From contig NZ_BSTM01000004.1 of assembly GCF_030269515.1 (NCBI RefSeq), positions 124,001 to 188,000 of the forward strand: a DNA stretch of 64,000 nt, in the 5' to 3' direction. Shown here piece after piece: positions 24,783-33,557 of this stretch; the first letter of the stretch is position 1, and each line of letters begins with the position of its first letter. A model generated the notes under the pieces. That model was not told the DNA's origin, ran no database searches, and worked only from the letters and a program-made list of their open reading frames with translations. This DNA is from Actinomadura sp. NBRC 104412 (GTDB taxonomy: Bacteria; Actinomycetota; Actinomycetes; Streptosporangiales; Streptosporangiaceae). A program made the position numbers and the translations under genes.

Positions 24783-26738
24783 TCAGGGAAGGGTCGGCAG
24801 CCGGGTCGCGACCACGCGGGCCAGGCGGGTCGCCGCGCCGGGCGGCTGGGACGCGTCCACCATCACGATGTAGCGGTCGACGCGGAGCGCGATCGTGCCC
24901 GCCGTGGGGCCGATCTCGTACGCCTCGTCGGCGCCGATGTCGGTGCGGCGACGCGCCTGCGACTGGGTCGCCTGGAACGTCTGGAGCAGGGCGGACGCGG
25001 TCGGGGCGGTCGGCGCCACCCACTTCACCGTCACCGTGAGCCCGCGCCTGCCCCACCGCTGCTGCGAGGGCGAGGGCGAGGGCGACGCGGGCACGGACGT
25101 CGAGGGTGACGGGGACGGGGACCGGGATGGGCTTCCGGCGGCCGAGACCGCCGACCTTGGCGGGGCGGAGCCGGTCGGTGAGGGCGTCGGCTCGACCGGA
25201 CCTTCCGGATCGGGCTGCTGCTGCTCGTACGTGCAGGTCACCGGATGAGGCAGCCCGATCGCTCCCACCGTGGCCCGGCCGGTCCCGGTGGCGCGGGCGC
25301 CCGCCAAGTGGGCGGCGGCCAAGTCGGGCCCCCGGACCAGGCCGCAGGCGTCCGGCCAGTCCTTCTCCGCGACGCCGCCCAGCTCGGCGGGCCCAGGGCC
25401 TGCGCGCCCGCCCCGCAGCGCGAACAGATGGGCCGACCCCGTGGGACGGGGCGCCGCCTCGGGGACGGCCACGTACAGCAGCCCGCCCGCCGCCGCCAGC
25501 CACGGGCGCACCCCGGTCAGCGCGGGGTCCAGCACGAACGGAGCGGGAACGGTCCCGGTACGGCCATCGGAGGGTTCGATCACGTCGATCCCCGCCGGCA
25601 TCAACCGGGAATCCAGCTTGGGACGCAGCGCGTAGAGCCGCCCGCCCGCCTCGGTGACGGCCGCGTACCAGGGGACGTCCCGGGCCCATTCCGAGCGGCC
25701 GGAGGTCACCTCGACCGACTCCATCCGGCCGGTGCCTGTGGGCGAGTCGTCAGGCCGGTAGGCGACGACCAGGTGGCCCTTGTGGATGACCGCGGGGCAC
25801 ATGGCGTCGCCGCAGACCTCGTCCCCGTTCCACACCGCGGCCTGGGTGCCGTCCTTGTCGTACGCGCGCAGGGCCGTGCCATCGGCGGCGACCGTGACAC
25901 CCTCCAGCACGCGCACCTCGGGCGACTCGCCCGAGCCGAGCGACCGGACCCAGCGCACCCGGCCCGAACCGGGCTCGACCGCCAGCAGGCGGCTTCGGTC
26001 CGGGCAGTCGAGCGCGAGCACCGACAGGGACTCGTCGCCGTCGGCCGGGTGCGCGGCGTCCTCGAACAGCCGGCAGCCTGTGGGCAGCTTCAGCGTCCAC
26101 CGGGTGGAGCCGTCGTCGGCCGACCGCCCGTACAGGGTGCGGCGGCGCTCGTCGGTGGTGGTGACGATGCCGGAGCCGCCCGGCCAGCGCAGCGTGGCGC
26201 GGCTGGCCGCCGCCGGCCGCTCGGTGTCGTCCCGGCGCCACATCAGCCCGCCGGAGAGCGCGTCGAACGCCACCATCTGCCGCTCGTCCCTGTTCCCGGT
26301 GCGCTCGAAGTAGCCGACCAGCCGGGACCCGGTGGCCGACCAGCCGGCCATCGTCCAGCCCGAGCGGTGGTAGCTCCAGCGGTCGGTGCCGGTGCGCGCG
26401 TCCGCCACCTCGAGACCGCGTCCGGAGGCGGTGACCACCTGGCCTTGCGCGACCTGGTAGGCCACCCCGGAGCCGGAGAGCGCCCCGGCGCGGGCGGGCG
26501 CGGACCTCTGCCAGCTCACCGACAGCGGGCCGGGCGGCGGCCCGATCGCGGACTGCGGGACGGCGGGCGCGGAGGTGACATGGTGCCGCACCTGCCACCA
26601 TTCGGCCTGGAGGACGTACCGGCTCACCACCGTGACGCCGACGACCACGGCCAGCGCGGCGCAGAGCAGCCCCACCACCACGCGACCTCTGCCGGCCGCC
26701 TTCGCGCCCTGCGTGGACCGCTGCCGACCGCCGACCAC
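24783..26738 (-). CDS. membrane-anchored PQQ-like beta-propeller protein
   Basis: A 651-residue protein. Residues 20-42 form a single transmembrane anchor; the rest should be outside the membrane. Residues about 70-460 carry repeated WD/PQQ-like blades (for example DARTGTDRWSYHRSGW, FDALSGGLMWRRD and EPGSGRVRWVRSLG), each with the Gly-x-x-x-Trp rhythm of an eight-bladed quinoprotein-like propeller. A Pro/Ser/Thr-rich linker near 530-575 leads to a final globular domain of about 75 residues. Function unknown; it may sense or bind an envelope ligand. A GTG start follows GGGAGG. It is divergent from the HD hydrolase gene. Confidence 0.72.
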   Translation of the reverse strand: MVGGRQRSTQGAKAAGRGRVVVGLLCAALAVVVGVTVVSRYVLQAEWWQVRHHVTSAPAVPQSAIGPPPGPLSVSWQRSAPARAGALSGSGVAYQVAQGQVVTASGRGLEVADARTGTDRWSYHRSGWTMAGWSATGSRLVGYFERTGNRDERQMVAFDALSGGLMWRRDDTERPAAASRATLRWPGGSGIVTTTDERRRTLYGRSADDGSTRWTLKLPTGCRLFEDAAHPADGDESLSVLALDCPDRSRLLAVEPGSGRVRWVRSLGSGESPEVRVLEGVTVAADGTALRAYDKDGTQAAVWNGDEVCGDAMCPAVIHKGHLVVAYRPDDSPTGTGRMESVEVTSGRSEWARDVPWYAAVTEAGGRLYALRPKLDSRLMPAGIDVIEPSDGRTGTVPAPFVLDPALTGVRPWLAAAGGLLYVAVPEAAPRPTGSAHLFALRGGRAGPGPAELGGVAEKDWPDACGLVRGPDLAAAHLAGARATGTGRATVGAIGLPHPVTCTYEQQQPDPEGPVEPTPSPTGSAPPRSAVSAAGSPSRSPSPSPSTSVPASPSPSPSQQRWGRRGLTVTVKWVAPTAPTASALLQTFQATQSQARRRTDIGADEAYEIGPTAGTIALRVDRYIVMVDASQPPGAATRLARVVATRLPTLP

Positions 26739-26870
26739 GACCGCGCCGCCTCCCTGCCGTTCTCCCTGCCGTTCTCCCGGCCGTTTCCGCTCCGCCTACA
26801 GCCGCGTGACGTACGTTGCTGCCAACACCTCTCCACCATGCCCTGACGCGGGCGCCCCCGCGACACGGTC

Positions 26871-26900
26871 GGTGAGAGACGGTGAGAGACGGCGAGAGAC
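26871..26900 (+). repeat. three tandem copies of a 10-bp repeat upstream of the HD hydrolase gene
   Basis: GGTGAGAGAC occurs at 26871-26880 and 26881-26890, with GGCGAGAGAC at 26891-26900. One copy per helical turn places all three on one DNA face. It lies 39 bases before the downstream GTG in the divergent promoter region, a position suited to a regulator site. Confidence 0.55.
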
Positions 26901-26938
26901 AAGATAGGGCGAGTCGACAGGCCGAGACGGAGCATCCC

Positions 26939-27544
26939 GTGGACGACATCTTCATCAGCTGGCGGACCTGGCCGCAGGCACGCGCGGACCTCGAGGCCCG
27001 CGGGGACCTCGACGCCGCCACGCTGGAGGAGGTGGAGAAGGCGGCGGTCGCGGCCGAGCGCTGGCACGGGGACCAGCGCCGCCCCACCGGCGTCCCGTAC
27101 GTGGAGCACCTGCTGGAGGCGCTGGAGGTGCTGGTCCGCGGCGCGGGCGAGACCGACCCGGAGATCCTGTCGGCCGTGCTGCTGCACGACGTGGTCGAGG
27201 ACACCGACGCCACCGTCCGGGACGTGGAGGAGCGGTTCGGGCCGAGGGTCGCCGAGCTCGTCGACTGGGTCACCAAGCCCCCGGCGGGCAACGCGGGACG
27301 GCAGGCGAAACGCGCGGCCAAGGCCGCCTACCTGCGGCGGCTGCGGGACGCCCCGCGCGACGCGATCACCGTGAAGCTGGCCGACCGGGCGAGCAACGTG
27401 CAGCGCCTCGATCAGGTCGCGCCCGATTTCCAGCGCCGCTACTTCGCCGAGACCGTCACCTACATCCTGCCGCTCGCGAAGGATCACCCCTGGTTCGCGT
27501 CCTGGTACGCGGCCTGGCGGGAGCGGTTCGCCCACCTTCGCTGA
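26939..27544 (+). CDS. HD-domain phosphohydrolase (RelA/SpoT hydrolase-domain-like)
   Basis: A 201-residue stand-alone HD hydrolase. The metal-binding and catalytic elements of the (p)ppGpp hydrolase fold are visible: YVEHLLEALEVL for the first histidine, LLHDVVEDTDAT as the HDxxED motif, and VKLADRASNVQRL near residue 148. There is no synthetase or TGS domain, so it resembles small alarmone hydrolases such as MESH1/SAH rather than long RSH enzymes. Substrate is not proven. The ORF opens further up, but the GTG at 26939 has GGAG six bases before it. Tandem decamers lie in its promoter. Confidence 0.75.
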   Translation: MDDIFISWRTWPQARADLEARGDLDAATLEEVEKAAVAAERWHGDQRRPTGVPYVEHLLEALEVLVRGAGETDPEILSAVLLHDVVEDTDATVRDVEERFGPRVAELVDWVTKPPAGNAGRQAKRAAKAAYLRRLRDAPRDAITVKLADRASNVQRLDQVAPDFQRRYFAETVTYILPLAKDHPWFASWYAAWRERFAHLR

Positions 27545-27595
27545 GCCGGGGAGGCGGAGACGGCGCGCCGCGGCGCCGCAGGATGACAGCGAAAC

Positions 27596-27609
27596 AAGAA
27601 CCTGTTCTA
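27596..27609 (+). promoter_or_regulatory. KstR-like palindromic operator AAGAACCTGTTCTA
   Basis: AGAAC-CT-GTTCT is a perfect palindrome at 27597-27608. The 14-mer matches the TnnAACnnGTTnnA pattern of KstR-type TetR regulators except for its first base. It lies ten bases before the GTG used for the next gene, so bound protein would block transcription or initiation. The regulator is not in this window. Confidence 0.45.
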
Positions 27610-27618
27610 CTTGGAGGC

Positions 27619-28329
27619 GTGACTGCGGGACACCATCTGGTCCACGGCGAGCGGGTCGCCATGCCGGTCCGCGTCCGGGACGCGGCCTTGGCCGCGGCGA
27701 TGTTCGCGGTGCCCGCCGCGCCCGTCCAGGCGCTGATCGCCTACTCCGGGCTGGAGGCGGCGCGGCCCTGGCGCGGCAAGGCCGTCTGCTCGCTGGTCTG
27801 CGTCCGGTACGCCGACGGCGATCTCGGCCCGTACCACGAGTTCGGCGTCGCCTTCCTGGTCAGGCACCCGGACGGGCGGCGCGGGACCGGGGTGTTCGTC
27901 CACTGGCTGCCGGTCAACCAGGAGTTCACGCTGGAGGCGGGCCGGTCGATCTGGGGCTTCCCCAAGGAGCTCGCCGACATTCCCCTGCACCTCGCCGGGC
28001 GGACCAAGCGGTGCGCCGTCCGGTTCGGCGGCCGCACGGCGATCGAGCTGGCGGTGAGGTCCGGACTGCCGGTGCCCGTGCCCTCCGGGAGGGCCGTGCC
28101 CGACCTCGACGCCTACTCCTGCCTGGAAGGGACCACTCGCCGCATCTCCTGGACGGTCGAGGCATCGGGCGTGCGGGTGCGTCCGGGCGGCGCGCGGGTC
28201 CGGCTCGGCGACCATCCCGTGGCCGAGGAGCTGCGCGAGATAGGACTCGGCCATGCCCGCGCCCTGAGCACCACGACCGTCGCCCGCGCCTCCATGGTCT
28301 TCGGGGAGGCCGAGGAGGTGCGGCCGTGA
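27619..28329 (+). CDS. acetoacetate decarboxylase-family protein
   Basis: A 236-residue enzyme of the acetoacetate decarboxylase (ADC) fold. The Schiff-base lysine lies in GRSIWGFPKELADI near residue 115, next to the usual glutamate-containing strand FTLEAG. Members decarboxylate beta-keto acids or act as lyases on related substrates, and many are uncharacterised. I start at GTG 27619, directly after GGAGG (spacing is tight) and the palindromic operator; an ATG at 27583 would put the operator inside the gene. The stop overlaps the SDR start by four bases, so the two act together. Confidence 0.78.
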   Translation: MTAGHHLVHGERVAMPVRVRDAALAAAMFAVPAAPVQALIAYSGLEAARPWRGKAVCSLVCVRYADGDLGPYHEFGVAFLVRHPDGRRGTGVFVHWLPVNQEFTLEAGRSIWGFPKELADIPLHLAGRTKRCAVRFGGRTAIELAVRSGLPVPVPSGRAVPDLDAYSCLEGTTRRISWTVEASGVRVRPGGARVRLGDHPVAEELREIGLGHARALSTTTVARASMVFGEAEEVRP

Positions 28330-29087
28330 CCGCCGCCGCCAGGAGAACCGCCCTGGTCACCGGTGCCGCGAGCGGGCTCGGAGCGCTCGCCGCGCAACGC
28401 CTCGCCGCCGCCGACTGGGACGTGGTCGCGGTGGATCTGGACGAGGACGGACTGGCCCGCACCTCGCTTCGCTCGCCCAACACCCACACCCGTACCTGCG
28501 ACGTCGCCGACTTCAAGGCCGTCGAGGGCGTGGTGACCGAGGCCGGGACGGTGCACCGGGTGGTGCACGCCGCCGCGACCGGCCCGCTCGTGCGGGCCCT
28601 CGACCAGTCCCTGGACGAGGTCGAGCGGGTGCTGCGGATCAACTTCCTGGGAACGGTGAACGTGGTGCGCGCCACGCTGCCGGGCATGCTGGAGCGCGGC
28701 CGGGGCGAGCTGGTCCTGTTCTCCTCGCCGGCGTCCTGGGTGCCGGTGGCCAAGTCGTCGGCGTACGCGGCGTCCAAGGCGGCGATCAACGCCTACGCCG
28801 AGACGCTGAGCCGGGAGCACGCGCGCAGCGGGGTGCGGTTCCGCGTCGTGTGCCCGCGCCAGGTGGACACCCCCGGCTTCCGCGCCGCCGCGGCCGCCGA
28901 CCCGGCCGCCACCGGCAGGATGAAGGGCATGCCGCCCGGCGCGGTCCTGGACGCCGTCGACCGGTCGCTGGCGCGAGACGGCGGCCTGTACGTCTTCCCC
29001 GACCCGCTGACCAGGGCGACCGTGCTTGCACAACGGCTCGTTCCGCGCCTCATGGACCGCGTCCTCGGACGGGTGACCGCCGGTTGA
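28326..29087 (+). CDS. SDR-family NAD(P)-dependent oxidoreductase
   Basis: A 253-residue short-chain dehydrogenase. The cofactor loop ALVTGAASGLGALAA is at residues 9-23, and the catalytic Ser, Tyr and Lys are visible in LFSSPASWVPVAKSSAYAAS and SKAAIN (YxxxK). A GTG overlaps the stop of the preceding gene as GTGA, so the pair is translationally coupled. With the ADC-like neighbour it probably reduces or oxidises a keto intermediate of lipid or steroid-like catabolism, which is inferred from the KstR-like operator. The longer ORF upstream is a shadow of the ADC-like gene. Confidence 0.88.
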   Translation: MTAAARRTALVTGAASGLGALAAQRLAAADWDVVAVDLDEDGLARTSLRSPNTHTRTCDVADFKAVEGVVTEAGTVHRVVHAAATGPLVRALDQSLDEVERVLRINFLGTVNVVRATLPGMLERGRGELVLFSSPASWVPVAKSSAYAASKAAINAYAETLSREHARSGVRFRVVCPRQVDTPGFRAAAAADPAATGRMKGMPPGAVLDAVDRSLARDGGLYVFPDPLTRATVLAQRLVPRLMDRVLGRVTAG

Positions 29088-29283
29088 GCACGCCGCCGGG
29101 CCCGCCTTGAACCAACGCTGACCGAGCCTGGCCCGCCCGGGATGGGTGGGATGGACGATTTCGGGGAACTCGGCGCCGACCGAATAAGCTGTCCCTTCGC
29201 CCTGCGCACCCGCGGCGCGGGACGGAGCGGGGGGACGGGCGTCGCCCCCGCGCGGGAAGTCGTGACGCTAGGGAGCCGCCTGC

Positions 29284-31755
29284 ATGTCGTCCCAGGTGAA
29301 GGGTCGGCCGGTCACGGTCAAGGATCGCGAGATCGCCGCCGAGCAGCGCTATGTCGACCGGGCGTACGCGCGGCTGGAGGAGATGCGCGTCGAGGCCCAG
29401 GCCATGATCCGCGAGGGCTACCGGCAGTCGCAGGCCGGCACGAAGGGCTCCCTGGTGGACCGCGACGCGATGGTGCATCAGGCCGCGCTGCGCGCCAAGG
29501 CACTGGACGTCGCCGACGACGGCCTGGTCTTCGGCCGTCTCGACCTGGCACCGCGCCCCGCGAACGAGGGGAACGGCGATGGCGCCACGAGCGCGCTCCC
29601 GCCCGGTCCCGCGGGCGGCGAGATCCGGTACATCGGCCGGATCGGCGTCCGCACCCCCGACCACGACTCGCTGGTGATCGACTGGCGGGCCCCCGCCGCC
29701 GAGGACTTCTACCGCGCCACCCCCGAGGACCCCCGGGGCGTCGTCCGCCGCCGGGTGCTGCACTCGCGCGGGCACACCGTGGTCGACCTGGAGGACGACC
29801 TGCTCGACCCGGCCGCCGCCGACCGGCTCACCGTGGTCGGTGACGGCGCGTTCCTGGCCTCGCTCGCCCGGGCCCGCGAGGGCGCGATGCGCGACATCGT
29901 GGCGACGATCCAGCGGGAGCAGGACGAGGTCATCCGCGCCCCCGCCGACGGCACGGTCCTGGTGCGCGGCGCGCCCGGCACCGGCAAGACCGCGGTCGCC
30001 CTGCACCGGGTGGCCTACCTGCTGTTCCGGCACCGCCGCCGGTTCGGCTCGCGCGGCGTCCTGGTCGTGGGCCCGAACCGCCGCTTCACCGCGTACATCG
30101 AGCGCGTCCTGCCGTCGCTCGGCGAGGGCTCGGCGACGCTCCGCTCGCTGGGCGACCTGGTGGAGGGCGTCACCGGTACCGTCCACGACACGCCCGAGCT
30201 GGCCCGGCTGAAGGGCTCGGAGACGATGGCGCGGGTGCTGCGGCGGGCGGTCACCGACCAGGTCCCGGGCGCGCCGGACGACCTGCGCGTGGTCTACAAG
30301 GGCGTGGTGGTGCGGCTCGACCGCGCCCGCCTCGACAAGATCCGCAACGACGTGCACCGCCGGAGCCGGGGCAGCGTGAACGCCGCCCGAGGGCGCGCCG
30401 CCGAGGCCCTCCTGGACGCCCTCTGGGCCGCGTTCCGCGACCTGGGCGGGCCGGAGGCGGCGGCGACCGCGGCCGAGGGCGACCTGAGCGTGTGGAACGC
30501 CCTGCTCGCCGCCGACGGCCTGGAGCCCCTGGACGGCCCCGAGACCCGGCCCGCGACGGGCGGCGGCTCCAACGGCGGCGGCGACGCCATGCGGGCCGAG
30601 TTCCTCGCCCGGGTCCGCGAGCAGCGCGCGTTCACCGACTTCCTGGTGGCGTGGTGGCCGCTGCGGCGCCCGATCGACGTGCTGCGCTCCCTCGGCGACG
30701 CCGAGCGGCTGCGCCGCGCCGCGGGCCGCGACCTGGACCGGGACGCCGTGCGGCTGCTGTCGTCCGCCTGGTCCCGGGCCCTGCGCCCGGACGCGGAGCC
30801 GGTCCTCAGCTACCAGGACGTCGCGCTGCTGGACGAGATCGACGCCCTGCTCGGCGCGCCGCCCCGCCCGTCCCGCCGCCGTCCCAAGCCGCAGGAGGAC
30901 GATCCGTTCGTGGTGGACGGCGTCAACATCCTCACCGGCGAGGAGGTCGCGGACGAGACGTGGGAGCCGGAGATGCAGGAGCTGACCACCTCCATCGAAC
31001 GGCTGGAGCGCTCGCGCCGGGTCGACGACGGCGTGGTCGAGGAGCGGCCCGAGTACGCCCACATCGTGGTCGACGAGGCCCAGGACCTGTCCCCCATGCA
31101 GTGGCGCATGCTGGGCCGCCGTGGTCGCCAGGCGAGCTGGACGATCGTCGAGGACCCCGCCCAGAGCGCCTGGGAGGACCTCGACGCCGCCCGTACCGCG
31201 ATGGACGCGGCGCTGGGCGCCACGGAGCCCTCCTCCGGCCGCAGGGGGCGCCGCCGCAAGCCGTCCCCGCGGCGCACCCGGTACGAGTACGAGCTCACCA
31301 CCAACTACCGCAACTCCACTGAGATCGCCGCCGTCGCGGCGCGCGTCCTCGCGCTGGCCCTGCCCGGCGCCCACCCCGCCCGCGCCGTCCGCACCTCGGG
31401 CATCGACCCGGTGATCCGCGTCGTCCCCGAGCCCGAGCACGCCACGGCCGCCCGCGAGACCGTCGAGGACCTGCTGAGAAGGGTGGAGGGGACGATCGGA
31501 CTGATCGTCCCCGCCGGCGACCCCGCCGCCCGGGACCGCCTCGCCGCCGGTTTCCCCGACCGCGTGCAGGTGCTGGACGTCCTGGAGGCCAAGGGCCTGG
31601 AGTTCGACGCCGCCGTGATCGTGGCCCCCGAGACGGTCGCCGCCCAGTCCCCCCGCGGCCTGCGCGTCCTCTACGTGGCCGTCTCCCGTGCCACCCAGCA
31701 CCTCACGGTCCTCACCGCCGACCCCCGCTGGCACGGCACCCTCACCGGCGGCTGA
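29284..31755 (+). CDS. HelD/HelR-type superfamily 1 ATPase (RNA polymerase-associated)
   Basis: An 823-residue UvrD/Rep-like ATPase of the HelD family. The N-terminal arm (residues 1-75) is a long helical segment typical of the RNA-polymerase secondary-channel arm. Walker A is GAPGTGKT near residue 230, and Walker B is VVDEAQDLSPMQWRML near residue 595. TTNYRNSTEIA and LEAKGLEFDAAVIV are SF1 motifs IV and VI-like. HelD proteins release stalled RNA polymerase; the actinobacterial HelR subtype gives rifamycin tolerance. I see no convincing rifamycin-associated inverted repeat upstream. The ATG follows GGGAG. Confidence 0.86.
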   Translation: MSSQVKGRPVTVKDREIAAEQRYVDRAYARLEEMRVEAQAMIREGYRQSQAGTKGSLVDRDAMVHQAALRAKALDVADDGLVFGRLDLAPRPANEGNGDGATSALPPGPAGGEIRYIGRIGVRTPDHDSLVIDWRAPAAEDFYRATPEDPRGVVRRRVLHSRGHTVVDLEDDLLDPAAADRLTVVGDGAFLASLARAREGAMRDIVATIQREQDEVIRAPADGTVLVRGAPGTGKTAVALHRVAYLLFRHRRRFGSRGVLVVGPNRRFTAYIERVLPSLGEGSATLRSLGDLVEGVTGTVHDTPELARLKGSETMARVLRRAVTDQVPGAPDDLRVVYKGVVVRLDRARLDKIRNDVHRRSRGSVNAARGRAAEALLDALWAAFRDLGGPEAAATAAEGDLSVWNALLAADGLEPLDGPETRPATGGGSNGGGDAMRAEFLARVREQRAFTDFLVAWWPLRRPIDVLRSLGDAERLRRAAGRDLDRDAVRLLSSAWSRALRPDAEPVLSYQDVALLDEIDALLGAPPRPSRRRPKPQEDDPFVVDGVNILTGEEVADETWEPEMQELTTSIERLERSRRVDDGVVEERPEYAHIVVDEAQDLSPMQWRMLGRRGRQASWTIVEDPAQSAWEDLDAARTAMDAALGATEPSSGRRGRRRKPSPRRTRYEYELTTNYRNSTEIAAVAARVLALALPGAHPARAVRTSGIDPVIRVVPEPEHATAARETVEDLLRRVEGTIGLIVPAGDPAARDRLAAGFPDRVQVLDVLEAKGLEFDAAVIVAPETVAAQSPRGLRVLYVAVSRATQHLTVLTADPRWHGTLTGG

Positions 31756-31759
31756 CGCC

Positions 31760-31772
31760 CCGTCCGGGACGG
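31760..31772 (+). terminator. palindrome just after the HelD/HelR gene
   Basis: CCGTCC-G-GGACGG starts five bases after the stop codon. It lacks a T-tract and is listed as a possible weak terminator. Confidence 0.35.
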
Positions 31773-31807
31773 CGAGTTCGCGCTCCGGCCCGTCCCGGTC
31801 CCCCGGT

Positions 31808-32005
31808 TCAGTCGTCCCCGCCCTCCGCGTCCCCGCCGGCGTCGGGGCGGCCGGGCACGGCCGGCTCCGGACGGCCCGCCTCGGCGTGCGCCGTTCCGCC
31901 CCACAGCTCCGCCCCCGCGGGCTCCGTGAGGATGACCGGATCGGCGCGTTCGGTCGGTTCCTGCCAGCTCAGATCGTCGTGGTGAGTGATCACCCGGGAT
32001 TTCAC
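31808..32005 (-). CDS. possible small protein, unknown function
   Basis: A 65-residue ORF I do not recognise. A GTG at 32005 has AGGGAG seven bases upstream. The N-terminal part, KSRVITHHDDLSWQEPTERA, looks like real protein with His, Trp and acidic residues, whereas the C-terminal 30 residues are Gly/Glu/Pro-rich and low in complexity. It lies convergent to the HelD/HelR gene and opposite the GntR gene. Codon periodicity is not decisive; it could be non-coding. Confidence 0.32.
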   Translation of the reverse strand: MKSRVITHHDDLSWQEPTERADPVILTEPAGAELWGGTAHAEAGRPEPAVPGRPDAGGDAEGGDD

Positions 32006-32507
32006 GAGACGCTCCCTTGGCTCGGTGCCCCGCCCGGTTCCGGGTCCGCGGCGGCCCCCGGCGCGCCACGGCACGGCCCCTTCCGGCGGGGCGGTCATCA
32101 TTACCGGATCGGCCGGTGCGCGGGGCGCCCGGCGGACGGCGGGCACGAGACCGCCTCCGGCACCCGGGCGGGCTCCTCGGCACCGCGGCTCGTCCTGCTG
32201 ATCAACGCTCTGACCTCCTCTTTCTCCGTCCCGTTCGGAACTTTGTATCGAAATGGATGCGTTGACCGAGTCTGATGGCCTGACTCGCCTATCTCGTACT
32301 ACTGTTCTGCCTCGTACCAGTGTTACGACTGTCCTGACCGGGTAGGCTCATCTAGAGGGGTTAAGCCATCCCAGTCATCCCAACCACTTAGGAGATAACC
32401 CAGACAAAACACTCTTAAACCTGAGATCATGAACATCTCCATCAGTCGCCTCGGTCGGGTGGGATGTCCTGATCGCCTTACAGGCCACTGGGGACCAAGG
32501 AGGCAGC
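32006..32507 (+). other. gene-poor region upstream of the GntR regulator
   Basis: These 502 bases contain no convincing gene. The last 250 are lower in GC than their surroundings and hold two CTCGTAC-type repeats, a possible TAGGCT -10 element at 32343-32348 and the ribosome site CAAGGAGG before the GntR ATG. The first half overlaps only weak reverse ORFs. Confidence 0.5.
32293..32324 (+). promoter_or_regulatory. two direct repeats upstream of the GntR gene
   Basis: CTCGTACTACTGTT (32293-32306) and CTCGTACCAGTGTT (32311-32324) differ at two positions and recur with an 18-base period. They lie just before a possible -10 element and are candidates for an autoregulatory operator of the GntR protein. 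Confidence 0.4.
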
Positions 32508-33302
32508 ATGCCGGCGCGCTATGAGGAGATCGCCAACGACCTGCAACGGCAGATCGAGGAGGGCCTGCTCCTTCCGGGTCAGCAGATCAAGACCGAGAAG
32601 GCCCTGATGGAGGAGTACGACGCCGCGCGCAACACCGTGCGCGAGGCGATCAGCCGGCTCAGGGTCCTGCGCCTGCTGGAGTCCCGCCAGGGGCGCGGCA
32701 ACTTCGTCGTCAAGCCGCCGGAGAAGTTCCGGATCACCCTCACTCCCGAGGAGGACACCGGCTTCAGCGGCGGCGAGGGCCAAGCCTGGGTCGCGGAGGC
32801 CGACAAGCAGCACCGCAGGGCCAGCACGTCCACGCCCGACGTCCTGGTCAAGCCGGCCGACGCGCTCATGAGCAAGGCGCTGGACGTCCCGGAGGGCGAA
32901 CAGCTCATCGGCCGTCACCAGCGCCGCTACATCACCAACGAGGCCGGCAACCCCGTCCCCTGGTCGATGCAGACGTCGTACTACCCGTTCTCCTTCGTCC
33001 AGCGCGGTGCCGTCGAGCTGATGAACGCCGTGGACATCGAGAAGGGGACGATGGCCTACCTGAAAGAGGCCCTGGGAATCCAGCAGGCGCGTTACAAGGA
33101 CTTTCTCTCGGTGCGACCGCCCGAGGACGAGGAACGGTCCTTCTTCGACCTACCGGCCGAAGGCAGCGTCTGGATCTTCGTGCACCGGCGGACGGCGTAC
33201 GACACCACCGACCGTCCCTGCCGATACACGCTGACCGTCTATCCCACGGACCGCAACGAGTTCATCATCGAGGCGCGTCTGCCGATCGACGACTCGCAGT
33301 AG
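32508..33302 (+). CDS. GntR-family transcriptional regulator (HutC/UTRA-like)
   Basis: A 264-residue regulator. The N-terminal winged helix-turn-helix (residues 1-70) contains RYEEIANDLQRQIEEG, the recognition helix NTVREAISRLRVLRLL and the wing ESRQGRGNFV. Residues about 100-255 form a UTRA-like effector domain with PEGEQLIGRHQRRYI. The inserted stretch at 72-100 is acidic. Strong AAGGAGG precedes the ATG. The effector is unknown. Next downstream gene on the same strand is the DUF6292-like protein, 255 bases away, an association I have seen as common in actinomycetes but cannot check here. Confidence 0.88.
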   Translation: MPARYEEIANDLQRQIEEGLLLPGQQIKTEKALMEEYDAARNTVREAISRLRVLRLLESRQGRGNFVVKPPEKFRITLTPEEDTGFSGGEGQAWVAEADKQHRRASTSTPDVLVKPADALMSKALDVPEGEQLIGRHQRRYITNEAGNPVPWSMQTSYYPFSFVQRGAVELMNAVDIEKGTMAYLKEALGIQQARYKDFLSVRPPEDEERSFFDLPAEGSVWIFVHRRTAYDTTDRPCRYTLTVYPTDRNEFIIEARLPIDDSQ

Positions 33303-33557
33303 TCGGGGCAGGCCGTACGAACTGGAGGATTCTTGGGCAACGGCGTTCATGATCTCTAGTTTCGGCTGACCCCTTTTCCGGGAGAACTCCCGTTCCTGGG
33401 GAAGTGCCGTTCCGGATCCCGCCGGGTTCCGCTTCGGCCGGTTCGCCCGGCCGCAACACGATCTCTTCGGCGTACTCGCCGCGATCCGTCGTACCTGCGT
33501 TTTCCACAAACTGGGCGGCCCCTCGCGAGTCGCCCGTTCACACTAGATGGAGACCCG

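Noticed and set aside
33330..33361. Eight-codon ORF with GGAGG after the GntR gene
   Set aside because: Too short to support from sequence alone and without conservation data.
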